Origin: Plantago major
Taxonomy: Eukaryota; Streptophyta; Magnoliopsida; Lamiales; Plantaginaceae
NCBI GenBank assembly: GCA_026545765.1
Contig: CM048840.1
Span: 48,286,580 to 48,350,579, forward strand
Length of the DNA: 64,000 nucleotides
Reading direction: 5' to 3'
Position numbers and translations under genes: made by a program
Shown here: positions 23,173-33,815 of the stretch, one piece after another
How the letters are laid out: every line of letters begins with the position of its first letter
Position numbering within the stretch: the first letter of the stretch is position 1
The notes under the pieces: model-generated
What the model was told of the DNA's origin: nothing
Databases searched by the model: none
What the model saw: only the letters and a program-made list of their open reading frames with translations

Positions 23173-24250
23173 TCATGTACTAGACTCACCAAGAACAACC
23201 TCTTCCTCAGGTTGCTCTTTAAATCCTTCCAGATATGGCTTAACCCGTTGTCCATTGACCTTGAAGGTGGATCCATTACTTGTGTTCAAGAGTTCGACAG
23301 CACCATGTGGTGCCCCTTGAACGGTTTCGAACGGTCCATCCCATCGTGAGCGCAGCATACCTGGAAACAGTTTAAGGCGAGAGTTGAAGAGTAAAACTTT
23401 CATACTGGGGGTCAAATCCTTACGAATTATTCCGTTATCATGATACTCCTTAGTCTTGGCCTTATAGATCTTAGCATTCTCGAAAGCAGTGTTCCGGAGT
23501 TCTTCCAGTTCTGAGAGCTGCAGTATGCGCTCTTTGCCAGTGGCATCCAAATCGAGGTTCAAGACCATAATTGCCCATTCTGCCCTGTGCTCAAGCTCTA
23601 CCGGTAGGTGGCAAGCTTTCCCATAGACTAGCCTGTAAGGTGTGGTCCCTATAACAGTCTTGTAGCTTATGCGGTATGCCCACAAGGCGTCGTTGAGCTT
23701 GTACGACCAGTCTTTCCGGTTAGGCTTCACTACCCTCTCAAGTATACTCTTAATTTGTCGGTTACTAACCTCTACCTGGCCCGAAGTCTAGGGTGATATT
23801 CTGTAGAAACCCGATGATGCACTCCATACTTTGTTAATAGATTCGGAAAGGAGCGGTTGATGAAGTGGGAGCCACCATCACAGATTACTACCCTGGGGGT
23901 GCCAAACCTGAAAAGAATATTCTTGGCAAGGAAACAGACAACAACTTTGGAATCATTAGTTTTGGTTGGAATTGCTTCCACCCACTTAGTCACATAATCG
24001 ACAACAACCAGTATATATTCAAAGTCATTAGTCTTGGGGAAGGGTCCCATAAAGTTGATGCCCCACACGTCAAAGGGTTCAACAACAAGATTACCGGTGA
24101 GGGGCATCTCATTCCGCTTGCTTATATTGCCACTTTGCTGACAGGCATCAAAGCTGATACAGAATTTATGAGCATCTTTAAAGAGAGAGGGCCAGAAAAA
24201 ACCTGATTGAAGAACCTTCAAGGCGGTTTTCTTCCCGCTATAGTTCCCAC
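23173..24250 (-). pseudogene. Integrase of N1 (Athila), inactivated
   Basis: Order on the minus strand: zinc module (24250-24100), core (24090-23775), C-terminal region (23730-23173, [20 protein letters not shown]). A TAG precedes the module. Its second His position reads GGNYSG instead of the usual GGHFG, and the first Cys of CxxCQ is Phe (FDACQ). The first catalytic Asp in the usual WGIDFMGP is Asn (WGINFMGP), while the second Asp (CDGGSHF) is present. A frameshift near 23790 separates the core from the E-bearing motif. The chain is conserved enough to place it in Athila, but it could not catalyse integration. Confidence 0.85.
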
Positions 24251-24254
24251 CACA

Positions 24255-25189
24255 CTACATGGAGTGGCAGAATGCGAGTATGCTTCCAATCTCATCTTCC
24301 GGTACACAGCGCTGCATCACGCCATCATTGCCTAGCTTGAACAAGTATGGATCATCCCAGAAGTAGCTCCTGCAACGAATAGCGAAATTCTTCTTTTCCT
24401 CAATGAAATCTTGCACCATGTCAGAGAAGATAGAGAACATGCACCTTTGGAAGGTTGTCGGAGCATTGCATAAGCCACAAGGCATCCTGCGATAGGCGAA
24501 GGTGCCGTATGGGCAAGTGAAGGTGCTCTTCTCTTGGTCCTCCTGCGCTATGGGAATCTGATAGAAACCTGAAAGACCATCCAAAAAACAATAGAACTCA
24601 CGCCCCGCAAGGCGGTTTAGCATCTCATCAATAAAGGCAAGGGGAAGTGGTCCTTCTTAGTGGCAACATTCAATCCCCTATAATCTATGCAAACACGCCA
24701 CCCTGTGGTTTTCCTAAGAGGAACCTCTATCCCTTTCTCATTGGTCTTAACAGTTACTGCAGTCTTTTTCGGGACAACATGAACAGTGCTTACCCATCGA
24801 CTGTCAGCTATAGGGTAGATCATATCATGTTCCAACAGCTTAAGTACCTCGATTTTAACTACGTCTTACCTGACAGGGTTAAGCCTACACTGGGGTTGCC
24901 TCACAGCTTTGGCTTCACTTCAAGACTAATTGTATGGGTGCAACTAGTCGCACTAATGCCCTTGATGTCACAATCCCCCACCCTATGGCTTCGGAGTTCT
25001 CTCTCAAAAGCTCTACTAGCCTATTCTCTTCTTCCTTTTGCAATTTCGAAGAGATTATCACAGGTTTAGTTTTATTTTCTCCCAGGAAAGCGTATTTAAG
25101 ATGGGACGGGAGCTCCTTAAGGTCGGGTTTAGGGGGTTCGATTTCCCCGGTGTTTCCACCAAGGGGATGGATTTCCTCACCAGGGTCGA
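24255..25189 (-). pseudogene. RT of N1 with internal deletion removing YxDD and RNase H
   Basis: The minus strand shows the Athila RT N-terminus (LPSHLKYAFLGENKTKPVII), then GWRVCIDYRGLN, the DGLSGFYQIPIA block (motif A region) and YRRMPCGLCNAPTTFQRCM (motif B). Directly after FSDMV, near 24410, the frame jumps to IEEKKNFA...YFWDDPYLF, which belongs to the region just before integrase. The catalytic FVDD/YVDD box, the rest of RT and all of RNase H are missing. Frame changes also occur near 24620 and 24840. The N2 insertion sits at the upstream edge. Confidence 0.85.
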
Positions 25190-26455
25190 TGCTCAAATTG
25201 ATACTTAGTAAACAAGTAGCAAGCAGTTATCGTAGCATAAATAAGCTAACCACGAAGTCGTTCGCTAAGGAACCAATTAGGCTACTGCAACGATTGAGAG
25301 CCAACAGTTACTTGTGAAACGAGTTGATTTGTTTGTGTTCTAGTAATTCTAATAACTAGAAAAGAGAAAATGCAATGTAGTTGGTTGTAACAATAAGATA
25401 GAGAGGACACAGTAGTTACGATCAAGCAATGCTAATTCGCTCTAGGGATACGTTCATCTTTGTCATACGGTCGGTGTACAGAAAACCATCAATTCAACGT
25501 TTACCAAACGCGTTTGAAGATATTTGAACTAGAGTAATCGTGGGTCGTCAATCCACGATCCTTAACCAAACGTTTTAGAAAATCTTTGAACGAGAGTATT
25601 GAATCGAAGGGTTTTTACGAAGATCTTTGAACGAGCCTAACCTATATAACCGAATTGAAACCCTAGATTCAAATACGCAAAGCTATCACCCAACTACCAT
25701 GTTCGGAGCGATTTAGCTACTCATAATCAAAGCAAGGATGAAAGAATACAAGATATTGCTCATGATAAACACAAACAGAATGATAATTGCACGCAAGCTC
25801 ATACAATTCGGGAAATAGAGTAAGAACAAATTGAATAAGATTAAACGATAGAGATTTACCACAGTAATCAGGGATTCGATATCAATCCTTTGAATAACAA
25901 GCAAAAACCAAACTCCAAATTGTCTCAATGTCAATGTCTGAATCTAGGAGCTCTTTTTCAAAAACTAGGTTAAAAAGAAGTCTATCAAAAGAAAAAACAA
26001 ATTCTAAACTAATAAGGAAAACAAATTACGAACTGCGCATCTACGCATAATGGCTAATTAACCATTGTGAGCTTCCTTTTGTCGATTATATATCCAGCTC
26101 GCAAATTCTCGCCGCGGCAGATTGAATCCCTCGCCACGGCGAGCGCCTTCCTTCAAAATAGGGGAGCCATTTGCAAAATCTCGCCGCGGTGGACTGATTT
26201 CCTCGCCGCGGCAAGCCTTCCTGCAATTCCCAAGTCCAAGCTCGTAAAATCTTGCCGCGGCGGACTAAATCCCTCGCCACGACGAGCCATGCTAAGCAGC
26301 TTGTTCTCATTTAGCTCAAAAGACATCGATTCCTGCAAAATGTAAACAAAACACCAAAGCGTAAAAACGAACTAAAAAGACTATCAAACTAAAGACGAAA
26401 ACTCACAAAGACCACTAAAAAGGACCAAATGAGACGTTAGAATATTGTCTCATCA
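25190..26455 (-). repeat. 3' LTR of N2
   Basis: 1266 bp ending CTCATCA at 26455. Its outer end begins TGCTCAAATTG, five bases inside the TGATGTGCTC end of the 5' LTR. It carries three GC-rich palindromic cassettes (26108-26143, 26179-26214, 26251-26287) around CTCGCCGCGGC...GCCACGGCGAG. On the minus strand TTATATAGG near 25645 is the likely TATA box. The polypurine tract GGTTTGGGGATTT lies at 26468-26456. Confidence 0.86.
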
Positions 26456-27858
26456 AAATCCCCAAACCGAACCTTTGCTCGTCCTCGAGCAAACACACAG
26501 CCTAAACACACTAGACTCTAAACCATGTAAACAAATACAAGAGTTACAAATCCAAGTAATCAAATCTACCATTGAAAGCATTAAGTCCACCAAATGCAAA
26601 TGTTTTTTTTCTCAAGTAACCTTGGCAGAAAAGTGCACAGATAATCCAAAAAAACCGTTTCTCAAGCAAATAACTCTTAAGTCCAGCACGCTAGTCCCTC
26701 ATAGGAATAATATGCAATCTCTACTCTCTTTGGAAGTGTCCAATAGGGTTATTCGCTCAAAAAGTAAACTGGGAAGGTGACCCGCATCACAAAAATGCAT
26801 AGACTATCTTATGCTAATGTACTCAAATCAAATGGACCAGAAGGGACTTTTCAAAAATGACTTATAACAAAAGTTCAAGACCTGTGTTGTTCCGTTTTTC
26901 ACTTACAATCAAACATAAACCATTATTGCACTATATTCAATGCATGGCCTCATTGGGCTCTTTTATCTCAATTTTTTTACGGGTGTCTGTTTTACCAAAA
27001 GTCCGCACTTTTGTGTGTGTCAGTTTGGTATACATGCCATCAACCCTCACGGTCATATAGCTTTAAGGGCCATGTCGGTATATAGGTAGTATCTGAAAAA
27101 TGCCCAACACGACAGATGGTGATCAACTAAGACCATAGATCCACCCCGAGATTAAATTCAGACAGCTTTGGAAACAACAATAGACTCAAACACAATCAAG
27201 CATATAAAGCTAAAAAATTAGTCGTAAACATGTAAGTAACTCTTCCCCAAACCTGTTCTTTAGAATGGGGTTTAAAAGTTAGAGAACTCAGAATTAAAAG
27301 CATGCCGTTCGTCATCCCCAAATAAAATGAGTACACATAAGTATAAAAAGGTGCAAGTAATTCGTAAAAAAAAACTTGCACATCCCAGGAATCACACAAT
27401 ACAAATGCCGGTAAAATATTTTTTCATCGGCTCAGGCTTCTCACGGCTTTTGGACTAAAGGACTGGACAGACTAGCTATTTGCAAGAGAAATTGACCTTA
27501 AGGAATTAACAATGCACTAGGCTACTTCCAGTTACATATAAAAAAAAAAAAAAAAAACAAAGGCATTAAGTGGATTTACCACTCACAATAGATGCTCAAA
27601 ACTTGGAAAAATAACACGTACACACGAAAGACTCACGAAAATATGAAAAAACACATAGAAACACAGGCAAGAAACTGAAGAGCCTCAAATTCCCTCCCCA
27701 AACCGAAACTTAATCATGTCCTCAAGCTATGAGTGGAAAGATAAAAGGGATCGAAAGTGTCTGGCCTGTGAAGTATAGTTTATAGTCATGTACTAGACTC
27801 TTCCATGTTGGCTAACGGGTACTCTGGAGGTTCTTGGCTCCTCTAGTTGGTGCAGCTC
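26456..27858 (-). other. N2 3' untranslated region
   Basis: Non-coding and alignable to 21750-23172 of N1. It includes an A-run at about 27539-27557 and a second purine tract at 27691-27710 (minus: AGTTTCGGTTTGGGGAGGGA). No reading frame is supported. Confidence 0.65.
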
Positions 27859-28716
27859 TTATTCTTCCTTGTTGATAAGTATGTATATACAAGGGTCTGT
27901 GTGCGCCCCTATATAGTTCCAGGTGTCAACCCGCAGGGGTGAGTATGGTGTAGTGGTGGCTTGCAACTCACGTTGCTTGCCATGTACTTCTATAGTGCAG
28001 GTACGAGCGTGGAGGTTGACAATCATGCAAGTGGTTTTGATGAACGGTCGCCCAAGCAGCAACATATCCTTCTCCATCTCCTTTCCTTTAACCCGTGTCG
28101 ACTCCACAACCACGAAATTGGCCATAAAAGTGTCCCCATTCAGTGTAACCGGAACATCCCCAATCACACCCATGCACCTACTCCTCGTTCCATTGGCCAT
28201 CGTGACGAAGCATTTCCTGGGTTTTAAACCCTTCAAATCCAGCTCCTCATAGGTCGCAAAGGTCATCAGATTAACCGTTGCTCCTGTATCTACGATGCCA
28301 GTTACCTCGGAAGAATTTCCTATCGCAACCGCCAAATCAAAGCTATCGGCATCACTGATATTCTTATCTACTGCTGGGATTACCCTAGCGGTGGGGCTTA
28401 CCTCAAGGACGGCCAGTTTTTCACTCGCCTCCTCCACTGGAGTCACAATACTGGGTGTGGCTACCTCCTTTTCACGTACCCCGACTCTCACTTCTACTAG
28501 CTTCTCAAGTGCCGGTGTAGGTGCTACCTCAACTACCTCCGGTATCTTAACCTGGGCCACCGTGTTCTCGAGCTGGCAAGTGCAGGTAGCAAGAACAGAC
28601 TTCACCTTTACTGGCTCATCGAATGTCACCTCAACGGCTAAAGCTCTGTGGGTTTCTGCGGTCGCCGGTAACTTACCCCTTTCTCTTTGCTGAAATCGAC
28701 CAACTAGATCCCCCAA
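27859..28716 (-). CDS. Aspartic protease region of N2
   Basis: A 285-codon open frame. A Pro/Val/Glu-rich linker (residues 20-120) leads to a retropepsin domain with the active-site motif GIVDTGATVNLM (about residue 145) and the closing LLLGRPFIKT (about residue 225), the usual Athila arrangement. The catalytic Asp is intact, unlike the G protease. The chain ends ILINKEE and then stops, where an autonomous Athila would continue into RT. It is the only apparently intact domain of N2 and would process its own gag. Confidence 0.8.
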   Translation of the reverse strand: MGDLVGRFQQRERGKLPATAETHRALAVEVTFDEPVKVKSVLATCTCQLENTVAQVKIPEVVEVAPTPALEKLVEVRVGVREKEVATPSIVTPVEEASEKLAVLEVSPTARVIPAVDKNISDADSFDLAVAIGNSSEVTGIVDTGATVNLMTFATYEELDLKGLKPRKCFVTMANGTRSRCMGVIGDVPVTLNGDTFMANFVVVESTRVKGKEMEKDMLLLGRPFIKTTCMIVNLHARTCTIEVHGKQRELQATTTPYSPLRVDTWNYIGAHTDPCIYILINKEE

Positions 28717-29820
28717 AGTCTTCTCTAATCGCTTCTATGCTTTCAATCTTTGTCGAACCACGATCATTCTGGCCGATTTTCATGTGCTTCGCCCGTAACC
28801 TCTCGGAACGCTCCATGTGGTCCCCGATTGCTGATCGACTTCCCGGCACTTTATGTCCCGAACCCAGGCTGAGCTAGAACTGGTTGCTCCCGTGGCACAT
28901 TCTCGTAGAAGTTGTTGCCACCTTGGTTATCCTGCCAGTTACCCTGCCCGCTTTGCGTGTCCTACTCAGTAGTACATGCCCCTGGAGTCCCTTCAGCTGC
29001 TCGGTATCCCACTCTCCTAGATTTATTTCTCGCACCCTTGAGCTGAGACACCGCTGCCAATCTCTCGAAAACACCATTTAATTCATCAGAAGATGCTTCC
29101 AGGAGTGAATTTTTACACGTCATATCAACCATGTACTGGCACTCCCAATTCAGACCCTCATAAAATCTGATGCACAGATTCATCTCGTCGATCCTGTGGT
29201 GCGGGCATTGGGATAACAAATGTAAGAAGCATTCGCGATCTTCATAGAAGGTCTCATCGTACATCTGCTCAAACTGCATTATCTGAGTACGAAGGTGCTG
29301 CATTCTCTCGGGAGGGTAAAACATATTAACGAAGGCTTTGTAGAGAGAATCCCAAGTAGGTAGAGAACCCCCAGGCTAGTTTAACAGCCAGTTCCTAGCT
29401 TTATCCTGCAGACACATTGAAAATACCTTCTTCCTTATCTCTCCATATGAAACTGTTACTCCTCCGGTTGTCAACGGAATCCCTGCAATCAGTACTTCAA
29501 ATTCTTTGAGGAACCTTATCACATCCTCATTGGCCATTCCGTAGAACTTGGGGAGATTATGGAAGTCGTAGGCTTTGAGTTCTAAATTTCTTGCCTCATT
29601 AGACAGCACGATTGCCGCCTTCCCGGCCTTAACCTCGTCGGGTTGCATGTAGGCTCCATAGGTTAACTGAGCGATTGAAATATCCTTTCTAATCAACCTG
29701 TTGTTAGAGCTACAGAACACGAAAACCTTGAAATATCCTTAGTTTCTGTTAGTGCACTAAACTTCAGGTAAGTTGGAAAACAAATAAAAATTCGCAATCA
29801 ACCGCTACAATAGGAATTGA
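28717..29820 (-). pseudogene. gag of N2 (Athila type)
   Basis: Capsid-type gag in two open pieces: 29720-29376 (YGAYMQPDEVKAG, YDFHNLPKFYGMANED, MCLQDKARNWLLN) and 29324-28962 (MFYPPERMQHLRTQI, FYEGLNWECQYMVD). These match the retrotransposon gag fold of Athila elements. A stop lies near 29375, inside the sequence that should join them, and another after 28962. No CCHC zinc knuckle is visible; the tail is Gln/Asn/Gly-rich (QGNWQDNQGG), as is common for Athila gag. Confidence 0.75.
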
Positions 29821-29821
29821 T

Positions 29822-29843
29822 TCCCTGGAAGCGGCGCCGAATT
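29822..29843 (-). promoter_or_regulatory. Primer binding site of N2
   Basis: On the minus strand AATTCGGCGCCGCTTCCAGG directly follows the 5' LTR. The GGCGCCG core is that of the Athila PBS (tRNA-Asp type), with changes after it. Confidence 0.7.
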
Positions 29844-31073
29844 TGATGTGCTCAAATTGATACTTAGTAAACAAGTAGCTATCAGTTATCGTAGAATAAA
29901 TAAGCTAACCACAAAGTCGTTCGCTAAGGAACCAATTAGGCTACCACAACTATTGAGAGCCAACAGGTACTTGTGAAACGAGTTGATTTGTTTGTGTTCT
30001 AGTACTTCTAATAACTAGAAAAGAGAAAAATGCAATGTAGTTGTTTGTAACAATGAGATAGAGAGGACAGAGTAGTTACGATCAAGCAATGCTAATTCGC
30101 TCTAGGGATACGTTCATATTTTTCATACGGTCGGTGTACAGAAAACCATCAATTTAACCTTTAGCAAACGCGTTTGAAGATATTTGAACTAGAGTAATCG
30201 TGGGTCATCAATCCACGATCCATAACCAAACGTTTTAGAAAATCTTTGAGCGAGAGTATTGAATCGAAGGGTTTCTACGAAGATCTTTGAACGAGCCTAA
30301 CCTATATGAACGAATTGAAACCCTAGATGCGAATACGCAAAGCTATCACGCAACTACCATGTTCGGAGCGATTTAGCTACTCATAATCAAAGCAAGGATG
30401 AAAGAATACAAGATATTTCTCATGATAAACACAAACAGAATGATAATCGCACGCAATCTCATACAATTCGGGAAATAGAGTAAGAACGAATTGAATAAGA
30501 TTAAACGATAGAGATTAATCACAGTAATCAGGGATTCAATATCAATCCATTGAATAACAAGCAAAAACCAAACTCCAAATTGTCTCAATGTCAATGTCTG
30601 AATTTAGGAGCTCTTTTTCAAAAACTAGGTTAAAAAGAAGTCTATCAAAAGAAAAAACAAATTCTAAACTAATAAGGAAAACAAATTCTAAGCTTGCGCG
30701 GCTCGTCGCGGCGGGCCAATTGCTTCGCCGCGACGAGCTTCCTTTTGTCGATTATATATCCAGCCTTCCTTCAAAACAGGGGAGCCATTCGCAAAATATC
30801 GCCACGGTGGACTGATTTCCTCACCGCGGCGAGCCTTCCTGCAATTCCCATGTCCAAGCTCGTAAAATCTCGCAGCGGCAGATTGAATCCCTCACCACGG
30901 CGAGCCATGTTAAGCAACTTGTTCTCATTTAGCTCAAAAGACATCGATTCCTGCAAAATGTAAACAAAACACCAAAGCGTAAAAATGAACTAAAAAGACT
31001 ATAAAACTAAAGACAAGAACTCACAAAGACCGCTAAAAAGGACCAAATGAGACGTTAGAATATTGTCTCATCA
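29844..31073 (-). repeat. 5' LTR of N2
   Basis: 1230 bp, TGATGTGCTC to GTCTCATCA. It is close to the 3' LTR except in the cassette region 30689-30908. Here a perfect 13-bp palindrome arm pair GCTCGTCGCGGCG (30701-30713 and 30726-30738) replaces the AT-rich sequence of the 3' LTR. The cassette found at 26103-26143 in the 3' LTR is absent. Confidence 0.87.
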
Positions 31074-31665
31074 GTCGAATTTAGCCGAGTCAAGCATGCA
31101 TACAATCTCACTACTCTCCTCACAAAGCATATCCTCATCAGAACTAAGGGTTAGGGCTGCTTCTAGCTTATCATCAGTTAATGTAGCTAGGTAAGTAGCA
31201 TGCACACAATCATCGATAATATTATCAAACTTAGCATTTACTTCAGAAATCAGATTACATTCTTCCACTGAGTAGGTGTCAGAATTACCTGCTGGTCGTG
31301 TTACATCCTTGCTGACCTTGTTGCCACCAATTTCCATGTCAATCTTTCCTTCCGCCACATCGACCTGCAGCTTCACTGTTTTCATAAATGGTCTTCCCAA
31401 AAGGATCACATGGTCCTTACTACTAGTGCTGGCTCCAATAGGGGGGTAGTACCACGAAAACTACTGGAACGAGGAAGGTGTCTACTCTGACCAGTGCATC
31501 ATGAATCACTCCCAGGGGGCACCTGATGCTCCTGTCAGCTAGCTGCAGGGTCATGTTCACCGGTGCCAATTCCCCCAAACCCATCTCCTGGTAAAGAGCA
31601 TGGGTGATAAGATTAATGCCGGCTCCCAGATCGAGCATTTCTTTTGCTATCTTCCCATTTTCCAT
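31074..31665 (-). pseudogene. Protease region of N1
   Basis: It shows the active-site motif LDLGAGINLI (about 31620) and the closing ILLGRPFMKT (about 31400) of an Athila retropepsin, in two frames joined by a frameshift near 31415. The usual third residue after DLGA is Ser and here is Gly. N2 interrupts N1 immediately downstream, between protease and RT, and the sequence across the two sides of N2 keeps one frame. The insertion therefore did not remove N1 sequence. Confidence 0.75.
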
Positions 31666-32544
31666 CTATATATCAATCACAAAGTTCCCCAGATCTTGTT
31701 GTTTCACTGGTAAGCCAACCACTGAATTAGTTGTTTCTGGCAGAACTAGCTTTTCGTTGGCCAAATACTTCCTCTTACTTGCATGGAGATCCTTGAAGAA
31801 CTTAGAGTAGGAGGGGACATTATCAATGAGGTCAAGGAGTGGGAGGTTCATATTCACCTTTGAGAGCATGGCCAGAATAGCTTTGAATTTGCTGTCATCC
31901 TTGGGTTTCCTGATTCTACCTGGATATGGCAGTTCTTTGCTGATTGGGGTCCGGGTGGACGGTAAGGGTTATCAGATTTGTGAAGCACCCCGTCGTACCA
32001 CCTACCGTTGGCTATTTCAAGGGGTTCGTCCTCCGTGAGGTCGACTACTGGGGCATTCGGGGCTTGTGTCTGTCCGGCCTTTGGATTACCTTTCCACTTC
32101 GGAGTACTGTTGTTGCCTGAACCTCCTCCCCCTTGGTTTCCTCATCCCCGAAATCAGAGCTTGCCAGAAACCTGAGTAGTTGGTCGGTAAAATCCTCCAT
32201 CCTGCTAACCATTCACTCTATCTGTTTGCTAGTCCTTTCATGCCCTTCCATCACAAGACTCATGTATTTTTCGTCATGGGCAATCAAAGCTAGCAGAGTA
32301 ATGTCGCTGAATGCACTAGCTCCCCGTTGCACCTCTAGACTATTTGATGTCTCCATAATGGCTGGTCCAGATAGCTCTGCACTGGGTGCGTAGTAACTAG
32401 GAAATGTCCTTTCTGATCAACCTATTGTTAGAGCTACACAACACGAAAACCTCGAAATATCCTCAGTTTCTATTAGTGCACTAAACTTCAGGTAAGTTGG
32501 AAAACAAGTAAAGATTTGCAATCAAGCGCTACAGTAGGAATTGA
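31666..32544 (-). pseudogene. gag remnant and linker of N1
   Basis: The minus strand begins after the PBS with the Athila gag start region, but the capsid core found in N2 gag is missing. The sequence passes quickly to a Gln/Gly-rich stretch and the linker before protease (LDLIDNVPSYSKFFKDLHAS, 31840-31780). This is an internal deletion of most of gag plus several stops. Confidence 0.6.
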
Positions 32545-32567
32545 CTCCCCGGCAGCAGCGCCAAATT
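32545..32567 (-). promoter_or_regulatory. Primer binding site of N1
   Basis: On the minus strand AATTTGGCGCTGCTGCCGGG follows the 5' LTR end at 32568. It matches the Athila-type PBS core TGGCGC...TGCCGGGGA, thought to pair with tRNA-Asp. Confidence 0.78.
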
Positions 32568-33810
32568 TGATGTGCTCAAATTAATACTTGGAAACAAGTA
32601 GCAAGCAGTTGTTGTAGAATAAACAAAGCTAACCACGAGGTCGTTCGCTAAGGAATCAATTAAGCTATCGCAACGAATGAAAACAAACAGTCGCTTCTAA
32701 AACAATGTTGATTTGTTTGAGTTGAGTACTTCCAATAACTAGAAAACAGAAATTAGCAATGTAGTTGTTTGTAATAATGAGGTAGGAGGAACACAGTAGT
32801 TACGATCAAGCAATGCTAATTCGCTCTAGGGATACGTTCATACTGTCACACGGTCGGGGTACAGAAAACTATCAATTCAACCTTTACCAAACGAGTTTGA
32901 AGATATTTGAACTAGAGTAATCGTGGGTCGTCAATCCACGATCCTTAACCAAACGTTTTAGAGAATCTTTGAACAAGAGTAATGAATTGAAGGGTTTTTA
33001 CGAAGATCTTTGAACGAGCCTAACCTATATGAACGATTTCAAACCCTAGAAGCGAATACGCAAGGCTATCACGCAACTACCATGTTCGGAGTGATTTAGC
33101 TACTCATAATCGAAGCAAGGATGAAAGAATACAAGATATTGCTCATGACTAACATAAACAGAATGATAATCACATGCAAGCTCAAACAATTCGAGAAAAA
33201 CTGAATAAGAACGAATTGAATAAGATAAAATAATAGAGATTTACCACAGTAATCAGGGATTCGATATCAATCCTTCGATGAATAGTCAAAATCAAGTTCC
33301 AAATTGTTATCAATGTCAAATTATGAATGTAGGTTTAGATCTAGGGCCAAGTATATCTTTTACAATAGAATGAATGTCTATTATAATATGTAAGGAGAAA
33401 AATGCGAATTAGGACAAGAAATCGCAGCAGAAGAAGAAACTGGCGTCGCCAGTTTGGACCTGCGCCAGTAACAGAGAGTTACTGGCATACGCCAGTTTTA
33501 TAAGTGGTGTTGCCAGTTCTTCTGGATTAACTGTTTTGCCCCTTTTGACGCCTTTTGACCCCAATTCTTGATATTTTGGCCTTCCCGCTCATCTTCTAGC
33601 ATCCATACGAGGCATTGGAACTCCATATCTTGTAGATGCATATAAAAAACATCATTTTGCTTTCAGTTAGCGCGGTTTTAGCCAAATACCTATAAAACAC
33701 AAAGAACAAAATAAGTAAAAATACTCTAGAAAAACTAATAAAACTATACTCAAGGATGACAAAAAGACGGTAAAAAAGACCAAATGAGACAGTATAAAAC
33801 CGACTCATCA
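32568..33810 (-). repeat. 5' LTR of N1
   Basis: 1243 bp, TGATGTGCTC to CGACTCATCA. It differs from the 3' LTR mainly at 33446-33520, where it has CTGGCG/CGCCAG palindromes (AACTGGCGTCGCCAGTT at about 33438-33454, then ACTGGCATACGCCAGT at 33481-33496). Such motifs occur in a different LTR at 50948-51040. Confidence 0.88.
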
Positions 33811-33815
33811 TATGT

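Larger units (their letters stand above)
25190..31073 (-). mobile_element. Non-autonomous Athila derivative N2 (gag-protease only), nested in N1
   Basis: LTRs 25190-26455 and 29844-31073 are flanked by gtcga at 25185-25189 and 31074-31078. The PBS is at 29822-29843. The 3.4-kb interior has gag and protease, then goes directly to 3' UTR; no RT, RNase H or integrase motif is present. Its 3' UTR and LTRs are related to N1, so it inserted into a relative. It would depend on another element for reverse transcription and integration. Confidence 0.88.
20464..33810 (-). mobile_element. Athila-lineage element N1 nested in G
   Basis: It is bounded by TGATGTGCTC (20464) and GACTCATCA (33810) with target duplication tatgt at 20459-20463 and 33811-33815. 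The PBS matches the Athila type (TGGCGC...CCGGGG core). On the minus strand the order is 5' LTR, gag remnant, protease, [N2], RT, IN, 3' UTR and 3' LTR. Without N2 it is about 7.5 kb, shorter than full Athila elements because gag is deleted, RT/RNase H is deleted and the env-like region is missing. It landed about 230 bp upstream of the antisense gene promoter of G. Confidence 0.9.

Noticed and set aside
29376-29720. tRNA genes near the primer binding sites
   Set aside because: Only the short PBS complement is present. No cloverleaf or A/B boxes were seen anywhere in the window.
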